Positions 23,314-34,426 of a DNA stretch of 64,000 bases are shown here, one piece after another; within the stretch, counting starts at the first letter, position 1; each line of letters opens with the position of its first letter. Position numbers and translations under genes: made by a program. The stretch lies in the NCBI GenBank assembly GCA_029747015.1, contig JAKOGI010001328.1:94501-158500 (forward strand). Direction: 5' to 3'. The DNA comes from Carnegiea gigantea (taxonomy: Eukaryota > Streptophyta > Magnoliopsida > Caryophyllales > Cactaceae). The notes under the pieces are model-generated. The model ran no database searches and was not told the origin of the DNA. It saw nothing but the letters and a program-made list of their open reading frames with translations.

Positions 23314-24210
23314 GATCTTAGCTTTCCAACAAGACCTTTTGCAAGGCATTTGGAGTCCATTTGGTCAGCCAACCAAGCCCAAAACTGAAGACAGTGCACT
23401 GCAGGGCGCCAATCAGCACAGTCCGAATTAAGGGAATGTTTGGCCCACCAACTCAACTCCATTGTTTCTGAAATTTTGCAGCGTGAAAGGGGACATAAAT
23501 ATTTATCAAGTCAAGGGTTCAAATCCCATCCAAAGCACCCCCTTGTGTAGGTTTTATCCAGCCAAAAGGACAAGCAAAACATCCCTTTACCCGGTTTATT
23601 GCTAGCCGGTACAAGGGCTATTTTTCTTGGACTTTTTGCTTGTCAACTTGCATCCCCACTTGCTGAATGACTCATCTTGCTGCAACCTAGGACTTTTGTA
23701 AGCTTGACACCTCATTTGGGAGGCATAATAACCCCTAATGAGGTAGATTAAGCTAGGTAGTGAGGTGTCTAGCTAGTAGTGGCTGATTAGGTGTGTTTCT
23801 CTTCCCCACATGTACTTAGCTTTGTATTTGCTGCCTAGGAAGAGAGGGAGCTCGGCCATTGCTTGTTAAAAGGCAGCTTGGTTCCTTCATTTTGTAACCA
23901 ACTTGAATGTATAAGCTTGTGAGTTCTCAAAGAAACTCTCCCCTCAAAATTCCTAGTCTATAGCTTAAGTGTGGCAACTTAAGTGGTGTCTAAGTCCCTT
24001 TATCTCAATTAGGTGGTGATTCCTCATTGATCTAAGGGGATTGCCCAAGTATCCAACAAGAGTGGCTCCTCTTGGATTATCTCTTGAAGGTGCTTGCTCT
24101 ATCCAACCTCTCCTCTTATCTTCTACATTCTGTCACTTTCCTCCATTGGTTTCCTTGACAAGAACAAGGGTGAAGTAAGCTTGGGTTGTGTTCATTGCAA
24201 GCATACATCA
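23088..24210 (+). repeat. 3' LTR of the CRM element
   Basis: 1123 bp, TGATGGGG to CATACATCA, followed by the target duplicate CTTTG. It has the 18 bp (23152-23170 region, CCAAGGAGGCC) that the 5' LTR lacks. These bases keep the polyprotein frame open here. Confidence 0.9.
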
Positions 24211-24215
24211 CTTTG

Positions 24216-25444
24216 ATTCTCTTCAAAATCACATTTAGCTTGTGCATTATGGTAATATGGCATAGGCATTCATGTTTTACCCTTTGTTAACCATTTGAGT
24301 CGTGATCATTTTCATCTTTTATGAACATTTAGTTTAGCCTTTGCTAAAACATATTTCTTATTACCTAAGCCAAGCTAGTAGAGCAACAGTTCAATATTTG
24401 ATGGGTAGCTTTTGGGTGGTGATGTATTTGGTGATTATTGTTGGACCTTTTGGTGATGTGAGGGGATGTTTTGTTGTGACATTTGGAAATTTAGTATTGT
24501 TATTTTCTTATGTGTCATTCTTTCATTTTCATTTCAAAGAAAAAAGTAAAAGAAGAGGAAAACAAAGGAAAAGTGAAAATAAAAAATGAAAAAAAAGTTT
24601 GGCGAGGAAAATGATTATAGAAAAAAAATGAAAAATCTTGTTAAAAAAGATGATTGTATATACTTAGTTTCTTTATTTCAACTCACTTCCAACGATAGCT
24701 TTTGGTGTGTTGTGCCCTATTTTGTCATATTGGAAGAATGTGTGGTTACCATAGCTAATGGAAGTGTTTGGTTTCTCATTACCTACTTAGCTTTTAGCTC
24801 TTCATTTCCCTATTGATGGTCCCTCCCTCACTTTAAACATTAGCCCCGGTAGAACCCTGTAAGACCCTCTTAGTTATTATTTTGTACTTTGCATTTGAGT
24901 GGTGTGGAATTAAGAATGCTAAAAAGCCTATGATGTTTTGTATGATTGGGAGATGAATTTAGTGAACCTTATTATATTTTAAATACAGGAGTGGGAATGT
25001 TCTACTTGTTTCTAAAGTGAGATTCTACCAGTAGAGCTTGTTTATATTTTCTAAATGGGGTGAAATATTGTATATGGATGTCATTGGTGGGAGTAAGAAT
25101 TTCTTAATGTGTACATTATATTTATATATGGCCTGATGCTTAGGTTCCTTTGAGTAATGTAGTGGATTGGAGTGTGTATATTTATCTCAGTGTGGTATTT
25201 GTAAGTTTTTATAAAACCAAAAAAATGATTTTCTACTTTCTGTTTTTTGTTTTCATTTTTGTAGATTTTATAGGTATATCTTTTGCAAACTCTCATGACA
25301 TCTTGCTTATCCACTAAGTATAACCTAGGGGTTTAAAAGGCTTGGTGCATAGGCTAAGTGCTACCATGACTTGTATAAAAGTGAGTTAGAGTTTTATTTA
25401 GCTTTTCTCGGATTTTGAGTTTTATTGCATGGACAAGCAAAATT
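24216..25444 (+). mobile_element. Interior of element G1, right of the CRM insertion
   Basis: This 1.2-kb stretch continues element G1 after the CRM target duplicate. The ORFs at 24341-24589, 24586-24816 and 25081-25314 have no domain I recognise. Together with 16905-17269, the interior of G1 is only about 1.6 kb and holds no gag or pol. G1 is therefore either a non-autonomous element or an internally deleted one. Confidence 0.5.
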
Positions 25445-25459
25445 TAAGTGTGGGAGTAT
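25445..25459 (+). other. Polypurine tract of element G1
   Basis: TAAGTGTGGGAGTAT follows CAAAATT and precedes a TG-starting LTR. This layout (AAGTGTGGGnG, then the LTR) is common in Tat/Athila elements. Confidence 0.6.
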
Positions 25460-25460
25460 T

Positions 25461-26849
25461 TGCTCAACCCAAAATGTTTGCAATTTTTAATACTTTTTTA
25501 CATCTTATTTCTTTTGTATTAATATTTAAATTAGAATTTTTAATTTAGTTTATTTATTTTGTAGGAACATTATGCAAAATCAAAAAAATGAGAAAATGTG
25601 ATGAAAAGAATACAAAATTGATGTAGAAGAAGTTGGGTCAGTTTAGTGTAGCCCAGTAGCCATCGCGACCCTACTACCAGTAATAATCTAGTTCTTAGTT
25701 CCACCCCCTATGTGCGCAGCACATGCCCCCCAACACCAAATCCTCTTAGCTATCTTTCTTTTTTCTCTTATTCGAAGGGTTATTCATTTCTTCTAACGGG
25801 CAAGCGCATGAACTTGGCACTCGGCCCAACCTCCCTCCCTTTTTGCAAAATCAAAAAAATGAGAAAATGTGATAAAAAGAATACAAAGTTGATGCAAAAA
25901 CAGTTGGGTCAGTTGAGTGTAGCCTAGCAGCCATCGCGACCCTACTACCAATAATAATCCTGTCCTTACTTCCACCCCCTATGTGCACAACGCATGTCTC
26001 CTTCCCCCAAATCCTCTTAGCTATCTTTTATTTCTGTTATTCGCTGGATTATTCTTTTCTTCTAATAGCCATGCGTGTCAGCCCAGCACTCGGCCTAGCC
26101 TCCCTGCCTTCTTTGCAACCCCTCTCATATGACCTATAGGCCCCCCTTCTTTTTCTTTTCTCTTTTCTCCTCCTTCCCTAGTGAAAGTGCATAGTCCCCC
26201 TGCTGCATGTCCTTCTCCTTCTTCATTTCCCCCACCAATTGATCTTCCCTTCATTCGACCCTTCTTTAATTTATGTTATCTTTCTATCTCTTCATTCACT
26301 CATCATCATCAACTCATCCATTTCATAGGTGAATAAATGCTTGATTGGAAGGTAGAGTTTGGTGGTTATAAGTTTTGGATTAATTTGAGAATTACGTGAA
26401 GCAATCAAGAAGCTTGAGCTCATTTTTTGGCTTTAAATGGGCAGCAAAGTTGAAAGGGATCAAGCACCAAGTAGTATATAGCAGATTAAGTTTTATTTCA
26501 GATTTTTTACTCCCTTTTGTTTCCTAAATTGGGTTTTTTTTATCACCAACAATTAGAGTAACTGATTTTGGTTTACTTGAAATCAAGTGAGATTAGAGCT
26601 TTTAGCGTTAAATTTAGATGTACTTGATTTGGTTTGGGTTAATTTTCTCCTCCCCTATTTCACTTAGCTTTCCACCGAGTTGATTCTACTGCGTGTTATT
26701 ACTCAGCTCTTTTTTTCAATTTTCCTCTTCTACTATTCATAATTGTGGAGTGCAATTTCTGTTTCATGTTGGGTCTAATTTTTCTCATGCTTCGAAAGTT
26801 AGTTCAGTATTTTGTTATTCCAAATTTCTCGAAGGTAATTCATGGTCAA
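25461..26849 (+). repeat. LTR G1, 3' LTR, interrupted at 26849
   Basis: It begins with TGCTCAACCC after the purine tract. From about 26239 it matches the 5' LTR (15900-16510) base by base with scattered changes. It stops where LTR A begins (26850). Its first 780 bp are not shared with the 5' LTR and contain a 271-bp tandem duplication. The ORFs at 25712-25927, 26693-27034 and 26745-26945 fall in LTR sequence and are not considered genes. Confidence 0.6.
25574..26115. repeat. Two-copy tandem duplication, 271 bp
   Basis: The word GCAAAATCAAAAAAATGAGA at 25574 recurs at 25845. Both are followed by GTTGGGTCAG, CCATCGCGACCCTACTACCA, CCACCCCCTATGTGC and CTCGGCC in the same order. The copies differ at scattered sites. 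Confidence 0.85.
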
Positions 26850-29800
26850 TGCAACACCGCCAACCCAAGAAGGAGTCTCACCGCCAGGATTTTCCTGAGG
26901 GAATCCCTAATGCTATTGAGGTTAGGTTTAGGCATTACCATTTAGTGAGGCATACAGGAATAAAACTGCAAAAGTTTCCCTATTTTTGTAGCATTTTATG
27001 GTCTGATAATAAGGTAAAACAAGATAGAAGGTGACTAGATTCATTGCCAAGGGTCACCCGCTCGGGTTGCTAACAGTCAAACCACCTAAACAGAAGGGTT
27101 ATAACACATTATATACATAGGTTTGGCGCCGACTATATGCTTATGCATTCAATAAGGAGCTTAAACATTTACAAATATGGTAAAGCATCAAACACTTCAG
27201 AACAACTATGCAATCGAGACCGGCCCAAAGGCTGCTGACAGGTCGATGTTAAAATAATATACCTGCTTAGATTGGACTCGGAAAAGGAATAAGGAAAGGG
27301 ATGAGCTATCGCACGCTTAGTGAGTATTTCTCAACTCCTTAAAAACCAAAACCATTTGTAGGCAATAATGTTAACTAGCAGTCACACAACATTTGTATAT
27401 TACTATCATATTAGGCAATCATTATACCCAAGGAAAATCATCACCTCTAAACTTCATACTAAGCCACTCAAGCTCATTTCTAGACCCTCAACAATCAAAC
27501 TTCGTTAATAGCCAAACATTCAGGCACATAAGCAAGCAAACCACTAGGATAGGGTAAAATGCTTTTAAATACGCATTTTGGAAACATAGTGACTCATGTT
27601 GTTTTTAAAGAATAGTTTACAATTCAATCTAACCTCTTTGAGGCTCATACACTTTGTAAAAGCTCCTGAAATACCCACATTGGTAATAATTCAAACCATT
27701 TTCTCGTATATCAGGAAAATATCTTCTTATTTAGGCTTAAGATCTCATAATGTGCTAGTTACGGGAGATCATCACTCGCCCTATGTCAGGTCGTATCTCA
27801 CGCATTAAATTATCCCCGGGGTATAACATATTTTGGACCATTACTCTCTTTAGAGTCTTCTAGGGACTTCTGGGTCTATCTTCCTAGGCATTAGAGTTCC
27901 TATAAACTGGGTCTACTCCGTAATTATTGGTTCACTCAAGTGCTTATCTTAGCCATTAAAATCATACTAAAACATTATAGGTTAATAAAAAGAGTCATTG
28001 TCACACACAGTATGTTCCACCTTCAAGTGCGTCACGAATCATTCCTCTTTAGTAGTTGCTTACATTATTAAAATCATGCTTGTCTAGCAAAATAATTTAC
28101 AACCCTATTAATGGCTTATGGTTCCTTTATTTTCAACCTAAAAACCTTCTTAAAACCATAGTGAATCAACTAACTCGCAATTCGAAACTTAAAGCAATTG
28201 GCTGGCATATAATTCAAATGAAGTTTTGTAATTAACACCTTCAGCTGCCCTTGTTCAGTTGTTTTAATTCTTTTAAACTCAAGGAAAGAGATATAAACAC
28301 GTTAAGTTCTTAAAATATTTGCGAACTTGTTACTGGTTTGCTTTTTAACTTGCTAGACCTATCGGCTATTCAGTTGGGCCATTCACTGAGTAGTTCGACG
28401 ATTTACAACCTTTTTAGGCTATAAACATCTTAACAAACTAATAGGAAACTGGTGAACATTTAGAAACATTCGAAATTATGAAGGCAAGCTTTTAACGACC
28501 CTTTTAAAGATTTCTAGGTTCACAAACCAATCACATAGCATCATTTAACAATGTCAAGAGGGAAAGGGCTCACCACTAGCATATTTGTATCACTTCGCAG
28601 GAAAAGTTTCAATAAAATCCACTTAATATTCCATATGCTTTGCAATCCACACAATTGCGATTAATATCAAACCCAGGCTCCCTCCTTGCATAACACCAGC
28701 CACAAAAACCTCAAACCACTCACTAGTTTCACCTCAGGCCATCTCACTATCAAGCTCGGTTCAATATTACCATAACTCAATCATTAATTCACGAGACCAA
28801 CATTCACAAGCATAGCATTCTTACCAATCACCAAAAGTAGAATTTAAGCATATCCAAACTGATCTCGCAATAACATTTAAGCATAATTCAGCTTGCTCTA
28901 CAAATTCCTCAAATCACCCGGTTAGCATCCTATGAGTATAGCGTTCACATGCAACCTCCAAACAAAATTTAGGCATAGTAAAATTGATGTAGCAACAACA
29001 TTAAGACACAATTCTGCTTGTAACACAATTCTCCAAACTGACCGTTTAGTAAAGCCCGACATCAACTCAATATGTAAGAGTCCTGAATCAGCATCATCAT
29101 CATATTTACAGAATTTCAGTTCTAATTCCTCCAATTATTGATAACTAACTCAAATTCAAGCATGAACTAACTACCACCAGTAAAATCCATTGGATTTACT
29201 AATAATTAGGAGGAAAAGACACCACCTTGATTCCAAGCTAGAGGGCTCGACCAACTGCTATTGGCTCGACTTTAGGTGCTTGAAAACCCAGATTTTCAAC
29301 TCCTTGTTGAAACCATGCCCAAACCCACACGAATCGGACCCCAAATTCAACCAGACTTTCACTCACTGATTTGAAGTTGAGGGGGATGCTTGGTGTTGCA
29401 AATCACACCCCATTTACTAAGGTAATTGAGTAGCTAAAGACAAGGTTGCCTGGCCAAGTTTAGGCACGTGTTCGGTGCTTTGAATCGCCGCCCAAATCAA
29501 TCAAAAACGTGATGGTCTCCTTCGAATTTTGCCAGATTTCACAGCAGAGGTTTGTTAGGTTCTGGGGGAGGTGGAATGATGGGAAATGTGAGCTGGGTTG
29601 AGGAGAAATCGAGGGAGTTTGGTGCTTTGTAGCCATGTGTATGGAGATGAAGAAGAGGGAGAGAGGGTCGGGACTCTGCTATCACGTGCCAAAGGAGGAA
29701 GAAGAGGCCAGACTTAAGTCCGGTGCTTCTTTGATGAAAATGCCGCCCCTGTCCCCTTTTTTTTCTTTTAAGCTTGCTCAATAACTAACATCGCTAGTCT

Positions 29801-29960
29801 AATTTCGTACCTCATATTATAAACCCGAATCGATAATATGATCTTTTGTCGATTACTCGCTCCTGATTATAACAAGGTTCGATTTAATAACTACTACTAC
29901 TCGATAATATGATCTTTTGTCGATTACTCGCTCCTGATTATAACAAGGTTCGATTTAATA

Positions 29961-30006
<46 letters not shown>

Positions 30007-30218
30007 ATAATAATAATAATAATAATAATAATAGTAATAACAACAGCAATAACAATAATAACAATAATAGCGATAATAATATTCTTTTTAATAAAATTAT
30101 CACTTTCACAAGCACATCAATCATAATTTAACTTATATAGTTCATAGAACACAATTTTATAACACCAATAAGGTAAGATAGTCGGCTTAACATAATAATA
30201 AAGAACGTGGGTATTACA
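26850..30218 (-). repeat. LTR A, 3' LTR of element A-B
   Basis: On the plus strand it runs from TGCAACACC to GTATTACA, 3369 bp. It matches LTR B (38262-40257) and solo LTR C (56741-60238) throughout. It contains a duplicated block of about 127 bp (near 28810 and 28937), a 71-bp duplication (29831, 29902) and a trinucleotide tract. A conserved 70-codon plus-strand ORF (27596-27808, also 39035-39247 in B) is shared by descent; C lacks its start, so it is not called a gene. Confidence 0.8.
29831..30065. repeat. 71-bp duplication and CTA/AAT microsatellite in LTR A
   Basis: CGATAATATGATCTTTTGTC occurs at 29831 and again at 29902, with the whole 71-bp unit nearly identical. The second copy runs into a CTA tract (29961-30006) and then an AAT tract with imperfect units to about 30065. 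The long Leu/Val ORF read through this on the minus strand is an artefact. Confidence 0.85.
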
Positions 30219-30232
30219 CTCTTCATCCCTAA
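30219..30232 (-). other. Polypurine tract of element A-B
   Basis: On the minus strand AGGGATGAAGAG directly precedes the LTR start TGTAATAC. Confidence 0.6.
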
Positions 30233-30469
30233 AGGAATTTTGTCCTCAAAATTGCTTACCTGGTGGAAATAACGTTGAGTACTTCTCCTGCATTTTTTTT
30301 TCCGGCTCCTAAGTTACTTCTGCTATCTTGTGATGCTTCTAAAGCACTTTAACATAAGGAATACTCCTGCTTCCGAGCTTCTTCTCCATTCTTTCCAGTA
30401 TTCGTATAAGTTCTTCTACATATGTGAGGTTTTCCTTAATCTGTAAGGTTTCATACTTGATGACGTGAT

Positions 30470-30724
30470 CTAGATCCGAAATGTACTTTTGAAGACTGGA
30501 CACATGAAATATGTCATGTAAGCCTTATAGTGAAGGCGGTAGGGCTCATCGTACACGACCGGGCTTACTCTTTGTAGAATCTCAAAAGGTCCGATGAATC
30601 TTGGGCTCATCATCAAGAATACATGCTGCCCAATATTAAATTCTAATGGCCTTCTCCTAATATCTACATAATTCTTTTGCTTATTCTGGGCAGCCCATAG
30701 CGTTTTAGGCATGGTTTTGATCAC
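30470..30724 (-). pseudogene. Integrase C-terminal domain, element A-B
   Basis: The open frame reads PLEFNIGQHVFL and then SPRFIGPFEIL, the C-terminal module of Ty3/gypsy integrases that binds DNA. The usual basic segment between these two motifs appears deleted. It lies about 250 bp from the purine tract, as expected for the end of pol. No chromodomain is recognised after it, although Tekay/Del elements usually carry one; the remaining sequence is too decayed to judge. Confidence 0.7.
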
Positions 30725-30771
30725 CTCGATCGTTTAATCAATTCATTCCACCTTAGAGGGTTCTCTTTCTC

Positions 30772-31303
30772 CTACTTCTTCCCAAAAAAAGGAGTTCTAT
30801 AGCATCGAATGTACAGTGGTTCAAAAGGGGCCATGTCAATACTTGCATGGTAGCTATTATTGTATGCGAACTCGACCAAAGGTAAGTTGTGATCCCGGGT
30901 CCTTGTATACTCCAATGCATAGGCTCTTAACATAACTTCTAGAGTTTGAATAGTCCTTTTAGATTTCCCATCTGACTGAGGGTGGAAAGCTGTACTCAAG
31001 CATAGTTCGGTTCCCAATTGCTTTTTGGAATCCATGCCAGAACCTCGATATAAACTTAGTGTTTCGATGTGACACTATGCTGAGGGGTATTCCATGTAAT
31101 GTAACTATTTGCTTGATGTATAAATCCGCTAATTGCTTGGAGGAGAAGGTGATTTTCATCGCTAGGAAATGTGCAGCCTTGGTTAATATATCAACAACCA
31201 CCCACATAGTACCATGTTGCTTGGTGGTTTTTGGCAATCCAGTGATAAAATCCATAGTGATGTGCTCCCACTTCCACACTAGAATAGGTAAGTGCTGAAG
31301 CAA
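30772..31303 (-). pseudogene. Integrase catalytic domain, element A-B
   Basis: Two overlapping frames (30959-31303, then 30772-31035) cover the integrase core, so a frameshift lies near 30990. The first Asp is present in MDFITGLP. The second is replaced: SHRNTKF where SDRD is usual. The Glu position reads [10 protein letters not shown], with Lys where the catalytic Glu is usual. Two of three catalytic residues are lost, so this copy is inactive. Confidence 0.75.
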
Positions 31304-31315
31304 TCCCCTAGGTTT

Positions 31316-31690
31316 TTAGTGCTTAATCTTTATTGTCTGACATGTGAGGCAGTGAGCAATATAATCTTTGATATCTCTTTTCATCCCTATCCACCAGAAA
31401 TGTAACTTCAGGTTATGGTACATCTTGATGCTCCCCAGATGGGTAGTAAGAGTTGAATTATGTGCTTCTTTCAACAGCTTCTTCTTGAGGTCTAGCACAT
31501 TAGGGATGCACAATTTATTCCCATACCAAAGCACATCGTTTTGGATTTGAAACTCCTTAAATCTTCTTTCTTCTACTCCCTTCCAAATTTCTATAATCTC
31601 AGGGTCTTCCTTATGATGCTGCTTGATTTGTTCTATTAGTAAATATGTAACCTGGAGTGGTGCTTGGTAGTCTTGATTCCGTGGTAGCAT
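31316..31690 (-). pseudogene. Integrase zinc domain and linker, element A-B
   Basis: This 124-codon open frame has the HHCC pattern: His in LKEAHNS, His in TTHLG, then CLTCQ. It corresponds to the RNase H-integrase linker and integrase N-terminal domain of Ty3/gypsy Pol. It ends at a stop just before the catalytic core. Confidence 0.75.
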
Positions 31691-31699
31691 TACTTCTAT

Positions 31700-32240
31700 C
31701 TAAAGGGCTTCAAGCTCCCTTAGAAGTCTCTTCTCCTGAGCAAGTAGGCATGCTATAGAACTAGTGAATTTTCTCCTCAAAGCATCAGCCACCATATTTG
31801 CTTTACTAGGATGGTATTTGATCTCCAAGTCATAATCTTTCAGAAGCTTTAACCATCTTCTCTATCTCATATTTAACTCCTTCTGAGTAAAGATGTATTT
31901 TAGGCTCTTATGATTAGTGTATTTCCGACACCTTACTCCATAAAGGTAATGTCTCCAAATCTTCAACACAAATATAACCGCAACTAATTCTGGGTCATGA
32001 GCTGATTAATTTTCCTCAAATGGCTTTAGTTGATGAGAGGCATAGGCGATAACCATGCCTTATTGCATTAGAATACACCCCACTCCTTTCTTAGAGGCAT
32101 CACTATAGACTACAAATCCCTCATTGCCCTCGGATATTGCCAGCATTGGCACAGATACCAACTGTTTCTTTAGCTCTTGGAAGTTGTTTTGACACTCTTC
32201 TGTCCATTCAAAGTTATTGCTTTTTCAGAGTAGCTTAGTG
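31700..32240 (-). pseudogene. RNase H region, element A-B
   Basis: No long frame is open, but the minus strand reads FVVYSDASKKGVGCILMQ near 32060-32115. This is the RNase H active-site segment with its Asp. Later segments match the usual TDHKSLKY and [10 protein letters not shown] parts in broken form (about 31830-31920). Confidence 0.6.
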
Positions 32241-32960
32241 ATAGGCATAGCTAGCTTAGAGAATCCTTCTACAAATCTTCTGTAATATCTAGTAATTCCT
32301 AGGAAGCTTCACACTTCAGAAACATTCATGGGTCTTGGCCAATTCATTATTGCCTCTACCTTTGTAGGATCCACTGAAATTCCTTCTTGAGACTGCACAT
32401 GGCCTACAAAGTGTACCTTCTTAAGCCAAAACTCGTATTTCTTGAGCTTAGCATAAAGCTTGTGTTCTTCTGAAGTTTCCAACACCTTTTGTAGGCGATC
32501 TGCATGTTCCTCCTTGGTTTTAGATATACCAAGATGTTATCGATGAACACCACTACGAATTTATTGAGAAAAGGTTTGAACACCCTGTTCATTAAGTCCA
32601 TGAAGAATGCTGGGGCATCAGTAGCCTAAATGGTAGCACTAAGAATTCATAGAGCGCATATCGGCTTCAAAACGAAGTTTTAGGTACATTTTCCTTCTTA
32701 ATTTTCGACTGATGGTACCTTCGTCTTAGGTCTATCTTAGAGAATGCCGCAGGGCCTGCTAGTTAGTCAAATAAATCATCAATTCTCAGGAGAGGATTAA
32801 TTCTCGGGACAGGATATTTATTTTTGATGGTCACCTTGTTTTGCTCTCGGTAATCTATACACAGTCTTAAACTCCCATCCTTCTTTTTAACAAAAGTAAT
32901 GGAGCTACCCATGGTGAGGTGCTAGGTTGGGTCAACCCTTTGTTTAGTAGTTTTTGAAGT
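32241..32960 (-). pseudogene. Reverse transcriptase region, element A-B
   Basis: Broken frames on the minus strand give [14 protein letters not shown] (near 32850-32890), then FSKIDLR (near 32720), then [12 protein letters not shown] (32404-32601 frame). The catalytic motif is FIDN rather than FIDD: codons GAT AAC at 32536-32547. Loss of the second Asp should abolish polymerisation. Several stops and shifts separate the motifs. Confidence 0.7.
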
Positions 32961-33470
32961 TGAGTCTTTAGCTCAGCAAGTTTAGCAGGTGCCACATGAA
33001 AAGGGGTCTTAGATATTGGGGTAGTGCCCAGCACCAAGTCTATCATAAAATCAATTTCTCAATCAGGTGCAAATCCTGGCACTTCTTGGAATACATTTGG
33101 GGACTCTATCACCATTGGAATCATACTCAGGTCTAGCTGTTTTTATTTTATCATCTCAACTACACACAGATAACCTTAACACCCTTTTCTGAACATTTTG
33201 AAGGCTTGCATGGCAGACAAGGTTGGCATGGTTTTCTGACAGCCATTTCTCTTGAATTCCATCCTTTCCCCTTTAGAGGTCAAGAAGGTAATTAGCCTCT
33301 TTTCACAATCTATAGTCACTTTATGCTAGGCTAACCCATCCATCCCCAAAATAAGGTCCCATACTTGGATTTCTAATTGTACCAAAATCAGTAGGAAGGT
33401 TTTTCCCTTCCACATTAACAGCACAATCTCTAAACATAATATCGGTATGATAAATAGTTCCTAAAGGGTT
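32961..33470 (-). pseudogene. Protease to RT linker, element A-B
   Basis: The minus strand reads HTDIMFRDC, then VWDLILGMDGL, then HKVTIDCEKR. This is the C-terminal half of the Ty3/gypsy retropepsin domain (ILGMDWL is the family pattern). The N-terminal half lies beyond the plastid insertion, at 35808-36002. Confidence 0.65.
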
Positions 33471-33477
33471 CAAAATT

Positions 33478-33646
33478 GTAACCAAGCATCCCCCATTGGT
33501 TCTGTACCTGATTCATAACTAGAAAGTTTCTCTGATCCTTTGCTGATCAGAGCTAAAATTTCGAAAAATCAAAATGCTAGAATAGGAATAACACCTGATA
33601 TTATAACGAGTGCCCAGAAAGTATCATATTCATAAAGTACAAACAT
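33478..33646 (-). pseudogene. ndhC: ndhC 5' fragment (plastid origin)
   Basis: The minus strand from the ATG at 33646 reads MFVLYEYDTFWAL, then IPILAF, then EKLSSYESG and MGDAWLQF. It is the N-terminal half of NAD(P)H-quinone oxidoreductase subunit 3, a membrane subunit of the thylakoid NDH complex. A TGA and local changes follow IPILAF. The fragment stops after about 55 codons of a protein of about 120. It has no function here and is a plastid DNA relic. Confidence 0.8.
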
Positions 33647-34008
33647 AACCAAATTCCTTATGAATGTAGAAAATATGCAGAATTAGTTGATTTAAAGTGG
33701 AATTGTCAAGTTATCCATAACTCCTTAGTTAAAACAAAAATTCATTTTGAGCAAAGCACCTACGGGTTTAGTTTCATTTGTCTACTACATGACGTGTCTT
33801 GTTTCGTTTCAAGAGTGATTGACTTCAATCTTATTTCCATTTTGTTTTCCATTCCACTTAACTTATATATCTAAATAAGTATCCGTAAAATATATATATA
33901 ATAATATATAATAGTTGCATTCGGCTCAATTCTTTTTTTTTATTTTAGTAAAAGATTGTACCGAGTTTATTTACAATTCAATTAAAGGATTAAGTACTTA
34001 GCCTGGAG

Positions 34009-34426
34009 TTATCCTAATTTCTTTTTATCCAAAGTATCTACTGCTGGGAACTCAAATTTGATTTCCTTCCATACCTCACAAGCAGCAGCTAGTTCAGGAC
34101 TCAATTTGCTAGCATTGCGAGTAATTGTAGCACCTTCGCGAGCAAGATCACATCCCTCATTACGAGCTTGTACACATGCTTCTAGAGCTACTCGCTTTCC
34201 TACAGTGCCCGGCGCATCCCTCCAAGGGTGTGCTAAAGTTCCCCCACCGAACTGTAGTACAGAATCATCCCCAAAGATCTCGGTTAGAGCAGGCATATGC
34301 CAAACATGAATACCTCCCGAAGCAACGGGTAAAACACCTAGTGTGGAAACCCAGGATTGAGTGAAATAAATACCGCGATTTGCGTCTATCATCACATAGT
34401 AAATCAACAAAGCCTAAAGTGATTTC
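34009..34426 (-). pseudogene. rbcL: rbcL 3' part (plastid origin)
   Basis: The minus strand encodes the C-terminal part of the Rubisco large subunit: [56 protein letters not shown], then FEFPAVDTL and a stop at 34009-34011. Compared with chloroplast rbcL, about 11 bp are missing after the FVDLL segment (near 34385), which shifts the frame. Substitutions such as GTLAHPW for GTLGHPW are seen. The gene is cut on its 5' side at 34426 by an inserted LTR and resumes at 35754. Confidence 0.9.

Larger units (their letters stand above)
17270..24210 (+). mobile_element. CRM-type Ty3/gypsy chromovirus, nearly complete
   Basis: This is a 6.9-kb element with LTRs at 17270-18374 and 23088-24210, a perfect 5-bp target duplication CTTTG (17265-17269 and 24211-24215), a tRNA-Met type primer site at 18377 and a purine tract before the 3' LTR. 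The order is gag, protease, reverse transcriptase, RNase H, integrase, as in Ty3/gypsy. The CRM clade is inferred from the style of the gag, from the integrase C-terminus (LRKERFPSKRKSK, then VSATFNVADLSPY) and from reading frame continuing into the 3' LTR. LTRs differ at 12 bases by my count plus one 18-bp gap, so the insertion is young. Three in-frame stops break the polyprotein. Confidence 0.85.

Noticed and set aside
24586..24816. Short ORFs between the CRM element and LTR G1
   Set aside because: They have no domain, lie in non-coding retroelement interior, and have skewed Lys/Phe composition from AT-rich DNA.
27596..27808. 70-codon plus-strand ORF kept in both LTR A and LTR B (39035-39247)
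   Set aside because: It is antisense LTR sequence. The copies share it by descent, and LTR C lacks the start codon, so there is no sign of selection.
29924..30124. Minus-strand ORF with long Leu and Val runs
   Set aside because: It is a translation of the CTA/AAT microsatellite in LTR A.
31059..31298. Plus-strand ORFs overlapping the integrase and other pol regions
   Set aside because: They are shadows of minus-strand coding sequence.
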